Positions 28,174 through 36,904 of a stretch of DNA of 53,414 nt are shown here, in pieces (the stretch's first letter is position 1; every line of letters begins with the position of its first letter). Below the pieces are notes generated by a model. That model did not search any database. It was not told the DNA's origin and was given only the letters and a program-made list of their open reading frames with translations. The stretch is taken from positions 1-53,414 of the IMG/VR virus record IMGVR_UViG_3300032117_002338; one strand, 5' to 3'. The DNA comes from a virus. Made by a program: the position numbers and the translations under genes.

Positions 28174-28176
28174 ATA
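28169..28176 (+). promoter_or_regulatory. Late box GATAAATA
   Basis: Predicted +1 falls within one base of the ATG at 28181. Confidence 0.55.
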
Positions 28177-28180
28177 TCAC

Positions 28181-28630
28181 ATGTCATCAGGTATCATGGT
28201 AAGATTGAAATCGGCGTACCAATGGGCGGTGGCCAGGGCCATGCGCGATTACACCATAGCGCGACGACTGGAGCTGGGCATAGAGCAGACCAAGCCCGTC
28301 GCCGACTTCAACGAGAGGTTCACCGAGGTGGAGGCCAGCATAATCCAGGCCTTGGGCGGGCCCGACGGCAGGGTGGCCGAAGCCCTCCTGCGGTATCGAC
28401 GGTTCGCCACTGACCACGAGGTGGCGGAATGGCTGATAATAGATGCCCTGGAGTTTGGCTTGGCCCTCATGACCGGGATACTGGGTGCCATGGCCATATA
28501 CGCCGTGATAACGGCGTTGGATGACATCATCAAAGGTGACACGCTGAGCGAGTCGCTGCTGAGGGCCGCGGGCAGCGCCAGCACAGAGCTGGTTCCCACG
28601 GGACAGATAGTGGACACCCTCATCAAGTAA
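28181..28630 (+). CDS. Membrane-associated phage protein (149 aa)
   Basis: Helical basic N-terminus (VRLKSAYQWAVARAMRDY), then one membrane span around residues 86-110 (LALMTGILGAMAIYAVITAL) and a polar tail. ATG at 28181 or the internal ATG at 28196 could be used. Late expression suggests a structural or lysis-related role. No family is recognised. Confidence 0.65.
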   Translation: MSSGIMVRLKSAYQWAVARAMRDYTIARRLELGIEQTKPVADFNERFTEVEASIIQALGGPDGRVAEALLRYRRFATDHEVAEWLIIDALEFGLALMTGILGAMAIYAVITALDDIIKGDTLSESLLRAAGSASTELVPTGQIVDTLIK

Positions 28631-28665
28631 AACACCAATTTAACCAACGGATAATTAAACCTCCA

Positions 28666-28673
28666 CATAAATA
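28666..28673 (+). promoter_or_regulatory. Late box CATAAATA before the 468-aa gene
   Basis: Box followed by paired GGGGA/TCCC elements and AGGAGG 8 nt before the ATG at 28753. Confidence 0.6.
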
Positions 28674-28752
28674 AATCTGGCCAGGGGAGAAATCCCTGGC
28701 GTTAGATCCATTATGGTTCAGGGGATTCTCCCTGATAGGCAGGAGGTAAAAA

Positions 28753-30159
28753 ATGGATAAGAACCTAAGGGCGGAGCTGTCTGCCCTGAAGAGCGAGGTC
28801 TTGGCCAATCTCAAGGGATTGGAGAAGGTCGTCGCCAACATAGACAGCAAGATGACACAGATAGACAGCGGGCAGGTTAGCCTCGAGGAGGAGTTGGTTG
28901 ATCCCAAGGCCTTGGAGGAGGCGCGTGCCTGGGTCAAGGAGTGGGACGATGCATACGATAGCACCCAGAAGAGCATCCGGGAGAGGAGTGCAGATTTCCT
29001 CAACCCAACCCGAGAGCCATTCAAGGATCCGCTGGATGACAAGAGCCTCGTGGGCTTGATCAGCAAGGCCCGAGAATGGGATGAGTGGACATATGAGCTG
29101 TTCAACGCCCAGTGGGACAAGAAGAAGAAGCAGCGCGCGGAGGGTGCCATAAACACCATCAACATGTTCGTGGCTGACGTCAAGACCCGCAAGGGTTTGG
29201 CCACCGTGGTCAAGGATATCAACGATGCCAATCGTGCGTTGGAGGACATAAACCATCTGGAATCAGCCAAGGCCGAGATATTAAAGCAGTGCGACATGGC
29301 CATCATTGATCTAAACTATCTGTTGTCAAAGCGAGATGACCCAGATGGCTTTGCGTTCTATTACCAGGTGTTGAATGATCTGGTCGAGGCCGTCATAGCC
29401 GTGCAAGCTGGTGCAGGCGACAGGAATGCCGCCGCCATCAGCACGTTGGTATGGCTGTTGAAATCCATGCTGGAGACCAACGAGAAGGAGCAGTTCGATT
29501 ATGTGGCCCTTGATCCCATCACCTTTGAACCGGTCAGGTTGGAGGGTGAGAAGCTGAGCAAGTACAGGGATGTCAGGCTGCGCGAATACAACCGCGATCT
29601 CATGAACGCATTCGAGTTCAAGTCCAAGCGCGACGGCAGTTGGCGCCGGTGGCCGGGCACGGACATGCCCAGCATGGATGAGGTACTAGACAAGGTGCAG
29701 GTGGCGGCCAAATCTGGAGATAAGCAGCTAGCAGAAGCTGCACAAGCATTTGAGATGGCCGTGATCAAGGCAAGGCAGGAGAGTGATGCTGCTACCGTCA
29801 ATGCTATCGAGAAATCCAATGATCTCATCAGAGAAGTCAAGGAGGCGCTGAAAGAGGTCAGCGCGAGACCTGAGCCGGAGGTTGCGGTGAGCATACCATC
29901 CCATAGGTCAGAGGCTGACGCCAAGAGGTTGGAGATCGTTAAGGATGCTGTCCATGCTCAATATAAGACCGGCAATCTCGGCAGAGAGGCCAAAGGATCA
30001 ATATCCGATATCAAGAAGGCACGTGACATCGTGCGCGAGCATGAGGCGGCCCGCAAGGCTGTCGATAATGTCCGAGGCACCTGTGAAGAACGTGTAATCT
30101 CAGCGTTTTCAAAAAGGCCCTACGGGGCCTTTTCTCGCGATCGTGTCATGATATCGTGA
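28753..30159 (+). CDS. Long coiled-coil phage protein (468 aa)
   Basis: AGGAGG at good spacing. The protein is mostly helical and highly charged (residues 1-60, 90-180 and 330-455), with a Trp-containing segment near 292 (RRWPGTDMP). The reading frame runs through an apparent terminator hairpin (AAAAAGGCCC-TAC-GGGGCC-TTTT) before its stop, so the last 15 or so residues may be a late extension after loss of an earlier stop. Late structural or internal protein is likely. Confidence 0.75.
   Translation: MDKNLRAELSALKSEVLANLKGLEKVVANIDSKMTQIDSGQVSLEEELVDPKALEEARAWVKEWDDAYDSTQKSIRERSADFLNPTREPFKDPLDDKSLVGLISKAREWDEWTYELFNAQWDKKKKQRAEGAINTINMFVADVKTRKGLATVVKDINDANRALEDINHLESAKAEILKQCDMAIIDLNYLLSKRDDPDGFAFYYQVLNDLVEAVIAVQAGAGDRNAAAISTLVWLLKSMLETNEKEQFDYVALDPITFEPVRLEGEKLSKYRDVRLREYNRDLMNAFEFKSKRDGSWRRWPGTDMPSMDEVLDKVQVAAKSGDKQLAEAAQAFEMAVIKARQESDAATVNAIEKSNDLIREVKEALKEVSARPEPEVAVSIPSHRSEADAKRLEIVKDAVHAQYKTGNLGREAKGSISDIKKARDIVREHEAARKAVDNVRGTCEERVISAFSKRPYGAFSRDRVMIS
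30111..30135 (+). terminator. Terminator hairpin inside the end of the 468-aa ORF
   Basis: GGCCC-TAC-GGGGCC with flanking A-run and TTTT. Near-identical in core to the one at 30764. Confidence 0.7.
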
Positions 30160-30169
30160 CATACCGTTC

Positions 30170-30177
30170 GATAAATA
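30170..30177 (+). promoter_or_regulatory. Late box GATAAATA
   Basis: 38 nt before the alanine-rich protein gene. Confidence 0.55.
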
Positions 30178-30214
30178 CCGGAGGATGGGATGGTCCCATC
30201 ATGAGGAGGATGTG

Positions 30215-30733
30215 ATGAGTTGGAATCCATTGACGTGGCCGATAGTGAAGACGCTATTGGATCTGGAGCATAAGGCCGCCACACAGGTCGGCAAGGTGGA
30301 ATCGAGGTTGTCGCTCTCAACCTCCAGCGTGGTGCACGCCGCCGAAGGCAACGCCGTGCAGATAGCCAAGGATGCCGCCAACAAGGCCAAGGCCTTGGCG
30401 GATGATGCGGTGGCAAAGGCGCAGGCGGCGAGGACGCTGCTGCAGACGGCGCTGTCCGATGCGGCTGACAAGGCCGAGGCGGCCAGGGCGGCTTTCGAGT
30501 CGGCGGTCAAGACGGCAGCCGATGAGACTGCAAACCTGACGCAGAGCCTGGCGACCGCCACCGATGACGCCGCCAAGCACGCGGCAGCGGCGGCCAGCAT
30601 AGCATCGGCGGTGGCCAACGCCAACGTGTCGGTGTCATCGTCTGGTGTGGCCGTGAGCATAACCGCGCCGTCTGGGAACGTCACAGCTAACGCTGATGTT
30701 CTTGTGTTTGATAATGGCACCACGGCATCGTAA
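30215..30733 (+). CDS. Alanine-rich helical repeat protein (172 aa)
   Basis: GAGGAGGATGTG before ATG. After MSWNPLTWPIVKTLL, residues 40-145 are almost pure Ala/Lys/Asp heptad-like helix (AADKAEAARAAFESAVKTA), ending in a beta-rich Val/Ser tail (NVSVSSSGVAVSITAPSG). Long-rod architecture suggests a virion or tail-associated filament. It ends at a terminator. Confidence 0.7.
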   Translation: MSWNPLTWPIVKTLLDLEHKAATQVGKVESRLSLSTSSVVHAAEGNAVQIAKDAANKAKALADDAVAKAQAARTLLQTALSDAADKAEAARAAFESAVKTAADETANLTQSLATATDDAAKHAAAAASIASAVANANVSVSSSGVAVSITAPSGNVTANADVLVFDNGTTAS

Positions 30734-30763
30734 CCCACTGTGAAAGTTGGATGAAATATTGAT

Positions 30764-30790
30764 AAAAGGCCCTTCGGGGCCTTTCTTCTT
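30764..30790 (+). terminator. Rho-independent terminator
   Basis: AAAAGGCCC-TTCG-GGGCCTTTCTTCTT. Confidence 0.85.
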
Positions 30791-30810
30791 GATACAAGAT
30801 ATCGAATCGG

Positions 30811-30905
30811 TTGACATCATATAACCAATAATATACAGTCGACGACATGATCTTGCCAGGTAGACTACCTGTCAGGCAGTTACCTGCTAAACCATAATGG
30901 AGATA
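30811..30905 (+). promoter_or_regulatory. Promoter and structured leader of the DNA-module operon
   Basis: TTGACA at 30811 with TATACA 15 nt on, then overlapping CAGGTA-GAC-TACCTG and GGCAG-TTAC-CTGCT hairpins before TGGAGATAG and ATG. The alternative pairings could regulate the downstream operon. Confidence 0.45.
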
Positions 30906-30909
30906 GTAT

Positions 30910-32265
30910 ATGACATATCCGCACGAGGATCCACGAGATATATTTGGACAGGATCTAATCAAGGTGTTTGGCCCAAAGGCTGAGCGCAAGCATGTGAAAG
31001 ACCTCACCTACAGGGAGCGTGAGGAGATCATCAAAAATGTGCCGAAGTACATCGACACCTATGATATCGGTGCCCGTCCGAGCATCTTCCAGGTCACCAA
31101 CAAGATCCTCACCGTCCTGCAGCAGTCCGGTGCGCTCATGGGCGTCGACCTAGATTGGTGTGATGACCTCCGCAAGGGTGCCCTAGTCAGGCACGACAGC
31201 GCATACGTTGACGTCAGCATCTGCTACAAGAACAACGACGTGCAACGCGGCATCTGGTTACAGCATCTGGTCCAGGACATCTTGTTCTCTTTCAACCCAA
31301 CCAACGTGCTCAGCGGGTTGGCTCGCAAGCTCAGCGATGGCACGGTGAATCTCAACAACGGGCAGCATCGAACCATCGCCTGCGTGATCGTCGGAGTCAG
31401 ACAGGTCCCGATCGAATACATCGCCAGCGATAGCATCAGCATCGACATCGACGAATATGCCACTGACAACCTCAACACTCTGTCCAGCAGCGAGTTCGAT
31501 GAGATTCGCATCCGCGTTTGGCGCAACAAGGTACGCAAGGCAGAGGGTCGCACCGATCTCGATGATGAGGACATCAAGGTAGAGGAGCTTTGGGACATCC
31601 ATGCCGCCAAGCAGAGCCGATTCGTAGAGGTGGGTACCGCCAATCCCAAACCGCTCGAGTGCACGAGTGCCGGTAACATGCGCAAATATTTCAAGCATTA
31701 TGGGAATGATCTCTACACCCGTGCCTTGGACATCAACTGCACGGTTTGGAGCAAGACCGCCATCAGCAGCGCCAACTGCTGGGGGTTAATGGAATTCCTC
31801 GTGACGCAGCGCGACCTCCGGGGATTGACAGGCAGCACGGTGGATTTCGCCGTGCAACAGGCCATACAGCACAGATACAGCAACCCAGGCCGCGGCAAGA
31901 AGCAAAGCAGCAACCCAGGCCGCGGCAAGAAGCAAAGCAGCAACCCAGGCCGCGGCAAGAAGCAAAGCAGCAACCCAGGCCGCGGCAAGAAGAAACACAG
32001 CGTCGGCATGCATAGCGAATTCAAATCCATCATCAAAGAGAATCCTGTGGCCCTTGAGCTCAGGATCCCGGAGGAGAAGATCGTCGCCGCTGGAATTTAC
32101 AAGATCTGCAAGGTCGTGCGGCCAGACGTCAATTGGGCACCGATCATGTTCAACGGCATGAACATCGCTGACGATTTCATGGGAGAGTATCGAATCATGC
32201 CTTGCGCTACAAACACAAGGGTGTCGCACGATCTGGTTCAGTTGACCTCGGCGATGGAGGCTTAA
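30910..32265 (+). CDS. GQHR-motif (DndB/ParB-like) protein with basic repeat (451 aa)
   Basis: GTVNLNNGQHRTIACVIVG near residue 142 is the DGQHR-type motif of DndB/DNA-modification regulators and ParB-fold proteins. A 10-aa repeat SNPGRGKKQS occurs nearly four times near residues 324-361 and is strongly basic, probably a DNA-binding linker. First gene of a run in which all following genes touch or overlap. Expected role: DNA-binding regulator or nuclease of a modification module. The exact family is uncertain. Confidence 0.75.
   Translation: MTYPHEDPRDIFGQDLIKVFGPKAERKHVKDLTYREREEIIKNVPKYIDTYDIGARPSIFQVTNKILTVLQQSGALMGVDLDWCDDLRKGALVRHDSAYVDVSICYKNNDVQRGIWLQHLVQDILFSFNPTNVLSGLARKLSDGTVNLNNGQHRTIACVIVGVRQVPIEYIASDSISIDIDEYATDNLNTLSSSEFDEIRIRVWRNKVRKAEGRTDLDDEDIKVEELWDIHAAKQSRFVEVGTANPKPLECTSAGNMRKYFKHYGNDLYTRALDINCTVWSKTAISSANCWGLMEFLVTQRDLRGLTGSTVDFAVQQAIQHRYSNPGRGKKQSSNPGRGKKQSSNPGRGKKQSSNPGRGKKKHSVGMHSEFKSIIKENPVALELRIPEEKIVAAGIYKICKVVRPDVNWAPIMFNGMNIADDFMGEYRIMPCATNTRVSHDLVQLTSAMEA
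31878..31993 (+). repeat. 30-bp tandem repeat inside the GQHR gene
   Basis: The unit CAGCAACCCAGGCCGCGGCA plus ten more bases is repeated three times exactly, with a fourth partial copy. It encodes SNPGRGKKQS. Confidence 0.95.
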
Positions 32266-32266
32266 C

Positions 32267-32803
32267 ATGGATATCCACGGTGAGATCAACGAGAGCATCC
32301 GTAACAGGGCTTTGCACACAGGGTTTGACGACGGTACCTACTTCACGCAGGAGCTCTACAATTTCGCCGTCGATCACTATGATGATCCATTGGTGCTGTT
32401 CAAGATAAAGATCTATGGCTACTACGTCCCTAAGTACAAGTGGACGCGGCAGCAGGCGGATTGGTTCATCGAGAACAACGCCAAGGATGCCATTGGGCAC
32501 TCGGACGGCGAGCATGAATACCTATATGATTGGGGACGCGGCCACAACAAGGTTACCGAGCATATGATGCACGAGCCTAACCTGGATCACATCAATCCCC
32601 GCAGCCTAAGCAAGGACAACCGTCCCGAGAACTTCCGCATCCGATGTGCCCGACTCAACGAGAACAAAGGCAACATGGTCAGCGATCGCGAGCGACGCGC
32701 TACCATCATCGACATGTTCATGGACATGGGAGATGCCGAGCGCATGTCTTTGCTAGAGCACCTCGGTAGAGTTACCCGTATATCGGAGACAATGGATGCG
32801 TGA
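32267..32803 (+). CDS. HNH endonuclease of the DNA module (178 aa)
   Basis: Starts 2 nt after the GQHR gene. PNLDHINPRSLSKDNRPENFRI near residue 104 and CARLNENKGNM near 127 form the H-N-H core (D-H-I-N, N, N-x3-N). It lacks the AT-rich composition and repeats of the homing genes and overlaps the helicase start by 8 nt, so it looks like a working part of the operon. Confidence 0.82.
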   Translation: MDIHGEINESIRNRALHTGFDDGTYFTQELYNFAVDHYDDPLVLFKIKIYGYYVPKYKWTRQQADWFIENNAKDAIGHSDGEHEYLYDWGRGHNKVTEHMMHEPNLDHINPRSLSKDNRPENFRIRCARLNENKGNMVSDRERRATIIDMFMDMGDAERMSLLEHLGRVTRISETMDA

Positions 32804-35129
32804 TAACGAGCAGATGGCAAGGTCAGTCGATGATGGCAGCCATATGATTGAACCCAAGAATGCCAAAGAAGCGAGCGCATCATATCACGACAGGATGTAC
32901 TGCTACCTATGGTACGAGAAGACCAACCCAGACGAATGCAAGTTTGGAGAGAGATATGTTCCGGCTGGGAAGGATCCCAGCCGTGAGGTTTGGAAACGCA
33001 TCAAGGACAGCGTGGGGGTACGCAAGGATCTCATCAAGGACGGCACCATCGTGCTGGAGCGCACCTGGGATGTCAGCGAGTATGCGAGGAAGGTCGATCG
33101 CTTCTACAGGCACGGCAAGGTTGACGATCACATACGACCACACATAGGGTTCAGGAAGAACACGACCGGCGAGATCCACGGGCTGCCAGCCGGAGAGGTG
33201 GCCGTCAAGGTCGACCGTTTCCTGGCTGCCATGGGGCAGCCACTGCCGGTGGCAGGTTTGGCGGCTTGGCAGGCACGCAGCACCGAGGACATCCTCGAGG
33301 CCATCGGCGATGGCAAGAGGACCATCGTGGCCGAGCTATGCCCGCGATTCGGCAAGACCATATGGACTGGGGCGCTGGCCAGGGAATCTGGTCGACGGCT
33401 GACCATAGTGGCCAGCTACGTGCTGACATCGTTCTCCAGCTTCGAGAACGATCTGTCGCGCTTCGACCAATTCAAGGACATGGTCCTGGTTGACATGTCA
33501 AACGGCGAGCATGCGAAGATAATAGATTCAGCGTTGGCCTCCGGCAAGCAGGTGGTGGCCTTCCTCAGCATGTGTGCGGGTGGCAAGCGCCAGCGCAAGA
33601 TAGACTACCTGTTTGGGTTGGATGCCAAGAGGTTGCTGGTGATAGATGAGGCCGACTTTGGGGCGCACAAGGCCGCACAGTCCAAGCCACTTATCTCCGC
33701 ACGCGACCCAGACGACGTCGTGGTTCTCATGACCGGTACCAACGCGGACAAGGCGATCGGAACCTGGCACGTGGATCACATGCTAAGCGTGGTGTATCCA
33801 GAGCTGCTGATGGAGAAGCGCAACAGGAGACCCGGCCATCCAACATCGCTGAGGTTCTTCAAGATTGACCCCAGCCGGCACGATCTCGTGGTGGACGTGG
33901 AGTTCTACCAGATGGATCTCCGCAGCGCCGTTGAGCTGGCCAGGGACTCCGATCCCGACATGTTCGTGAAGGACGGCATCTTCCTACCCAGCTGGAGCAA
34001 GTTCGCCGCGCATCCGGTCAAGGCCAAGGGATTCTGGACCCGCATGCTGCAGGCGGTGTTCATGGGACAGCATGGGCTTGACGAGCTCAACGTGGACTAC
34101 CAGACCAATCGCAGGGCCAAGGAAGGCCAGAGGGTGGCCATGATGTTCCTCAGCGGCAGCATGACCAACGATAACCTAACGGAGGCGGCCGCCTTGGCCC
34201 AGCAGGCCCTACCGGGTTACCACGTGGTGCCGGTGTACGGCGAGGCCATGACCAACCGCACCGCCGAGCAGAAGGTCAGGGAGGAGATAGCGCGAGCCAA
34301 GCAGCGAGGGCAGAGCGTTCTGCTGCTCAGCGCAGGCATGGCATCACGCAGCTTCAGCAGGGGTGAGATCACCGAGCTGTACCTCGCCTATGACAACGGC
34401 GACAACGGCGCCACCATGCAGAAGATAGCGCGGACCCTGACCCCGGATATGCTGGGCAAGGTCGGCCGCGTGATCAGCCTCAGCTTCGATCCCAACAGGG
34501 ATGACAAGTTTGATTCCATGCTGATCGAGACCGTCATCAACTACAAGAACAGCCGGGAGATGCGCAGCGCCAAGGACGCGCTCAGGGATGTGCTGCGCAC
34601 CGTCGATATCTTCAGATGCACCAGCGATGGTTCGGTTAAGATAGAGGCGGACACCTACCTGGAGGAGGCGCTGGCACGCAACAGCATCAGTAGGGTCATC
34701 GGAAAGGTGGCTGACATCACCAAGCTCACGCCGGCGGAGCTGCTGGCGCTCAGCGAGGGCAACATAGACAAGTTCAAGGCGGCACTGCGAGAGACCGCTG
34801 ACAAGGGCAAGACCAGGGATGGATCCGCGGTGGCCGGGGACGGCGGTACAGGTGGCGATATGCCCGACATCACCGAGGACATCATCGCTGACGTCAAGAG
34901 GATCATCGCCACCATAGTGGAGAACCTAGACATCATCGTTCTAGGCACCAACACCACCGAGATAAACGATGCCTTCGATGTGCTTGAATCCAATCATGAG
35001 ATGAGGCGTGCGGTGATCGAGGAGTTTGGTGTTGACTTCTCCATAATAAGGGATCTGTTTGACAGGGGTGTCATCAACCAGGATCTGCTGGAGCTGCAGC
35101 TGGATGTCTCCAACAAGGGAGCGGCATGA
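32796..35129 (+). CDS. Superfamily-2-type helicase/translocase (777 aa)
   Basis: Walker A-like CPRFGKTIWTGAL near residue 184, DEAD-type box LLVIDEADFGAH near 281, motif III-like LMTGTNADKA near 311, and C-terminal helicase parts around 430-560 (VVPVYGEAM; LLLSAGMASRSFSRGEI; KIARTLTP). Probably an ATP-driven DNA translocase or unwinding subunit, as in type I/III restriction systems. The last 200 residues are helical. Start overlaps the HNH gene; stop overlaps the methylase start (ATGATG). Confidence 0.85.
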   Translation: MRDNEQMARSVDDGSHMIEPKNAKEASASYHDRMYCYLWYEKTNPDECKFGERYVPAGKDPSREVWKRIKDSVGVRKDLIKDGTIVLERTWDVSEYARKVDRFYRHGKVDDHIRPHIGFRKNTTGEIHGLPAGEVAVKVDRFLAAMGQPLPVAGLAAWQARSTEDILEAIGDGKRTIVAELCPRFGKTIWTGALARESGRRLTIVASYVLTSFSSFENDLSRFDQFKDMVLVDMSNGEHAKIIDSALASGKQVVAFLSMCAGGKRQRKIDYLFGLDAKRLLVIDEADFGAHKAAQSKPLISARDPDDVVVLMTGTNADKAIGTWHVDHMLSVVYPELLMEKRNRRPGHPTSLRFFKIDPSRHDLVVDVEFYQMDLRSAVELARDSDPDMFVKDGIFLPSWSKFAAHPVKAKGFWTRMLQAVFMGQHGLDELNVDYQTNRRAKEGQRVAMMFLSGSMTNDNLTEAAALAQQALPGYHVVPVYGEAMTNRTAEQKVREEIARAKQRGQSVLLLSAGMASRSFSRGEITELYLAYDNGDNGATMQKIARTLTPDMLGKVGRVISLSFDPNRDDKFDSMLIETVINYKNSREMRSAKDALRDVLRTVDIFRCTSDGSVKIEADTYLEEALARNSISRVIGKVADITKLTPAELLALSEGNIDKFKAALRETADKGKTRDGSAVAGDGGTGGDMPDITEDIIADVKRIIATIVENLDIIVLGTNTTEINDAFDVLESNHEMRRAVIEEFGVDFSIIRDLFDRGVINQDLLELQLDVSNKGAA

Positions 35130-36397
35130 TGGCCAAGAAGATCAAGGCCAAGGACAAGGCCACGCTCGCGAGGTTAAAGTTCAGGCTGGACAGATTGGTG
35201 GGAGAGATATTGGATTTGATCCCACAGGACGCCATAATACACGGCATCGTTCTGGATCCGGCCGTCGCCGGTGGCCAGTTCGTGAAGGAGATAGAGCGCA
35301 GGAAGCGTGCGGCTGGGAAATCCGATGAGGAGATACGGCAGACCGTGTTTGGCATAGAGGACAACGTGCTGCGTCGCAACTACGCGGTGTCCAAGAATGA
35401 TCTCAAGGGCACATACACTGTGGAGGATGCGATGGCCAAGGATTTCCAGGGCATGAGGTTTGATGTGATAGTGGGTAATCCACCGTTCCAAGAGACCGAC
35501 GACGATGGCAACCGCAAGAGCCTCAGCAGCAACCTGTGGAGCAAGTTCATAGATAGATGCGCCAATGAGCTGCTCGAGGAGGATGGGTACATGGGCATGA
35601 TATCCCCCGCAAGCTGGGCCGGGCCGACCAAGAACCTCAGCGGCGACAGGCACATCATGAGGGACATATTGGCCAAGAAAGACACCACCCATATCAACAT
35701 CAGCGACGATCTCAACCTTCACTTTGGTTCGGTTGGTAGCACCTTCTCATACTTCGTGCTGCGCAATCAACCCTACGGAGGCAAGACCACCGTGACGCTG
35801 GGCAGGGATATCACGGCGGAGATCGATCTGCGCGACCACAACTGCCTACCTAGGATCAAGCATCCCCTGTCGTTTGGCATCAACCAGAAATATTTCTCCA
35901 AGGTGGGAGGCAACGTGATCGATGGGCAGCTCATGGGCAGCAAGAGAGGCATACGCTACAGCGAGTTCAAGGACGAGACCTTCAGCCATCGCGTGTACCA
36001 CACGGCGGCCAAGGGAGGTAGATATTGGTACACCAACATACCCCATCCGAGGCTGAACGCCCACAAGGTCATGATAAGCATCAGCGGCATCTACAAGCCC
36101 GTGTTGGATAGGGGAGAGATCGGCTACAGCAACATGTGCCTGGCCTACATAGTCAAGGATGGAGAGACGGTGGAGAGCGCCTTCTCGGTGATCAACAGCA
36201 GGTTGTTCCATTGGGTGACGAAGGCCAACAAGTGGAGCGGATTCAACAACAAGGAGGTCATCAGGCGCTTCGCGCTGCCCAAGCTTGACCACGTCTACGA
36301 CGACGAAGAGATATTCGATCACTTTGGGCTCACGCCAGAGGAGAGGGAGTTCGTTTGCCAAACGGTGAAAACAACATCCGACGCAACAGACGGGTGA
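35126..36397 (+). CDS. N6-adenine DNA methyltransferase, type IIG/ISP-like (423 aa)
   Basis: SAM motif I-like LDPAVAGGQFVKEI near residue 42 and the catalytic NPPF in FDVIVGNPPFQETD near 112. Residues 130-420 resemble a target-recognition half. Methylates adenine in DNA. Overlaps the helicase by 4 nt and the next methylase-like gene by 43 nt. Confidence 0.9.
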   Translation: MMAKKIKAKDKATLARLKFRLDRLVGEILDLIPQDAIIHGIVLDPAVAGGQFVKEIERRKRAAGKSDEEIRQTVFGIEDNVLRRNYAVSKNDLKGTYTVEDAMAKDFQGMRFDVIVGNPPFQETDDDGNRKSLSSNLWSKFIDRCANELLEEDGYMGMISPASWAGPTKNLSGDRHIMRDILAKKDTTHINISDDLNLHFGSVGSTFSYFVLRNQPYGGKTTVTLGRDITAEIDLRDHNCLPRIKHPLSFGINQKYFSKVGGNVIDGQLMGSKRGIRYSEFKDETFSHRVYHTAAKGGRYWYTNIPHPRLNAHKVMISISGIYKPVLDRGEIGYSNMCLAYIVKDGETVESAFSVINSRLFHWVTKANKWSGFNNKEVIRRFALPKLDHVYDDEEIFDHFGLTPEEREFVCQTVKTTSDATDG

Positions 36398-36732
36398 AGG
36401 TCAACGGCGAGGTGTTCACTCCCACGCCGTTGGTGAGGGAGATACTGGATCTGTTGCCGGCTGAGCTGTTCACCGATCCCAGCAAGACCTTCCTCGACCC
36501 CAGCTGCGGCAACGGGAGATTCCTGTTAGAGATACTGCGGCGGAGATTGGCCAACGGCATGGACATGGCTGCCGCGCTCAGAACCATATACGGTGTCGAC
36601 CTGATGCAACACAACGTGGATGCCTGCAGGGATAGATTGCTGGGCGATCGCACGGATCTGCGACACATCGTGGAGAGGAACATCGTCCGTGCCGACGGCA
36701 TGGCATACGACTACACGTTCGATGCCGCATGA
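36355..36732 (+). CDS. Short methyltransferase-like protein (SAM-binding half only, 125 aa)
   Basis: TTG start after GGAGAGGGAG, inside the end of the methylase gene. EVFTPTPLVREILDLL, FLDPSCGNGRFLLEIL (SAM motif I) and IYGVDLMQHNVDACRDRL (motif II) are clear, but there is no NPPY/F, so it is not catalytically complete alone. It may be a SAM-binding partner of the upstream methylase or a fragment of one. Similar short forms occur in other large phages. Confidence 0.78.
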   Translation: MPNGENNIRRNRRVKVNGEVFTPTPLVREILDLLPAELFTDPSKTFLDPSCGNGRFLLEILRRRLANGMDMAAALRTIYGVDLMQHNVDACRDRLLGDRTDLRHIVERNIVRADGMAYDYTFDAA

Positions 36733-36738
36733 ACGCGG

Positions 36739-36766
36739 TTGACGATGATCCCATATCGTGTATAAT
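36739..36766 (+). promoter_or_regulatory. Early-type promoter for tRNA-Met
   Basis: TTGACG, N16, TATAAT with GTG before the -10. Confidence 0.75.
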
Positions 36767-36785
36767 AGTGGTAAGATAAGGGTTA

Positions 36786-36861
36786 GCGCTGGTAGTATAA
36801 TGGTCAATGCAACCGCCTCATAAGCGGTCCTATGGGGGTTCAAGTCCCTCCCGGCGCACCA
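36786..36861 (+). tRNA. tRNA with CAT anticodon, third copy
   Basis: GCGCTGG/CCGGCGC acceptor, ACCGC-CTCATAA-GCGGT arm, T loop TTCAAGT, encoded CCA. Met or Ile2; isolated from the main tRNA region. Confidence 0.92.
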
Positions 36862-36887
36862 TTCCTCGATGACCTCGTTTGGCACAT

Positions 36888-36895
36888 CATAAATA
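36888..36895 (+). promoter_or_regulatory. Late box CATAAATA
   Basis: Predicted +1 about 4 nt before the ATG at 36905; no Shine-Dalgarno. Confidence 0.6.
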
Positions 36896-36904
36896 TGCTG
36901 ATAA

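Noticed and set aside
31878-31993. Regular 30-bp repeats as a CRISPR array
   Set aside because: The copies are directly adjacent without spacers and lie in frame inside a coding region.
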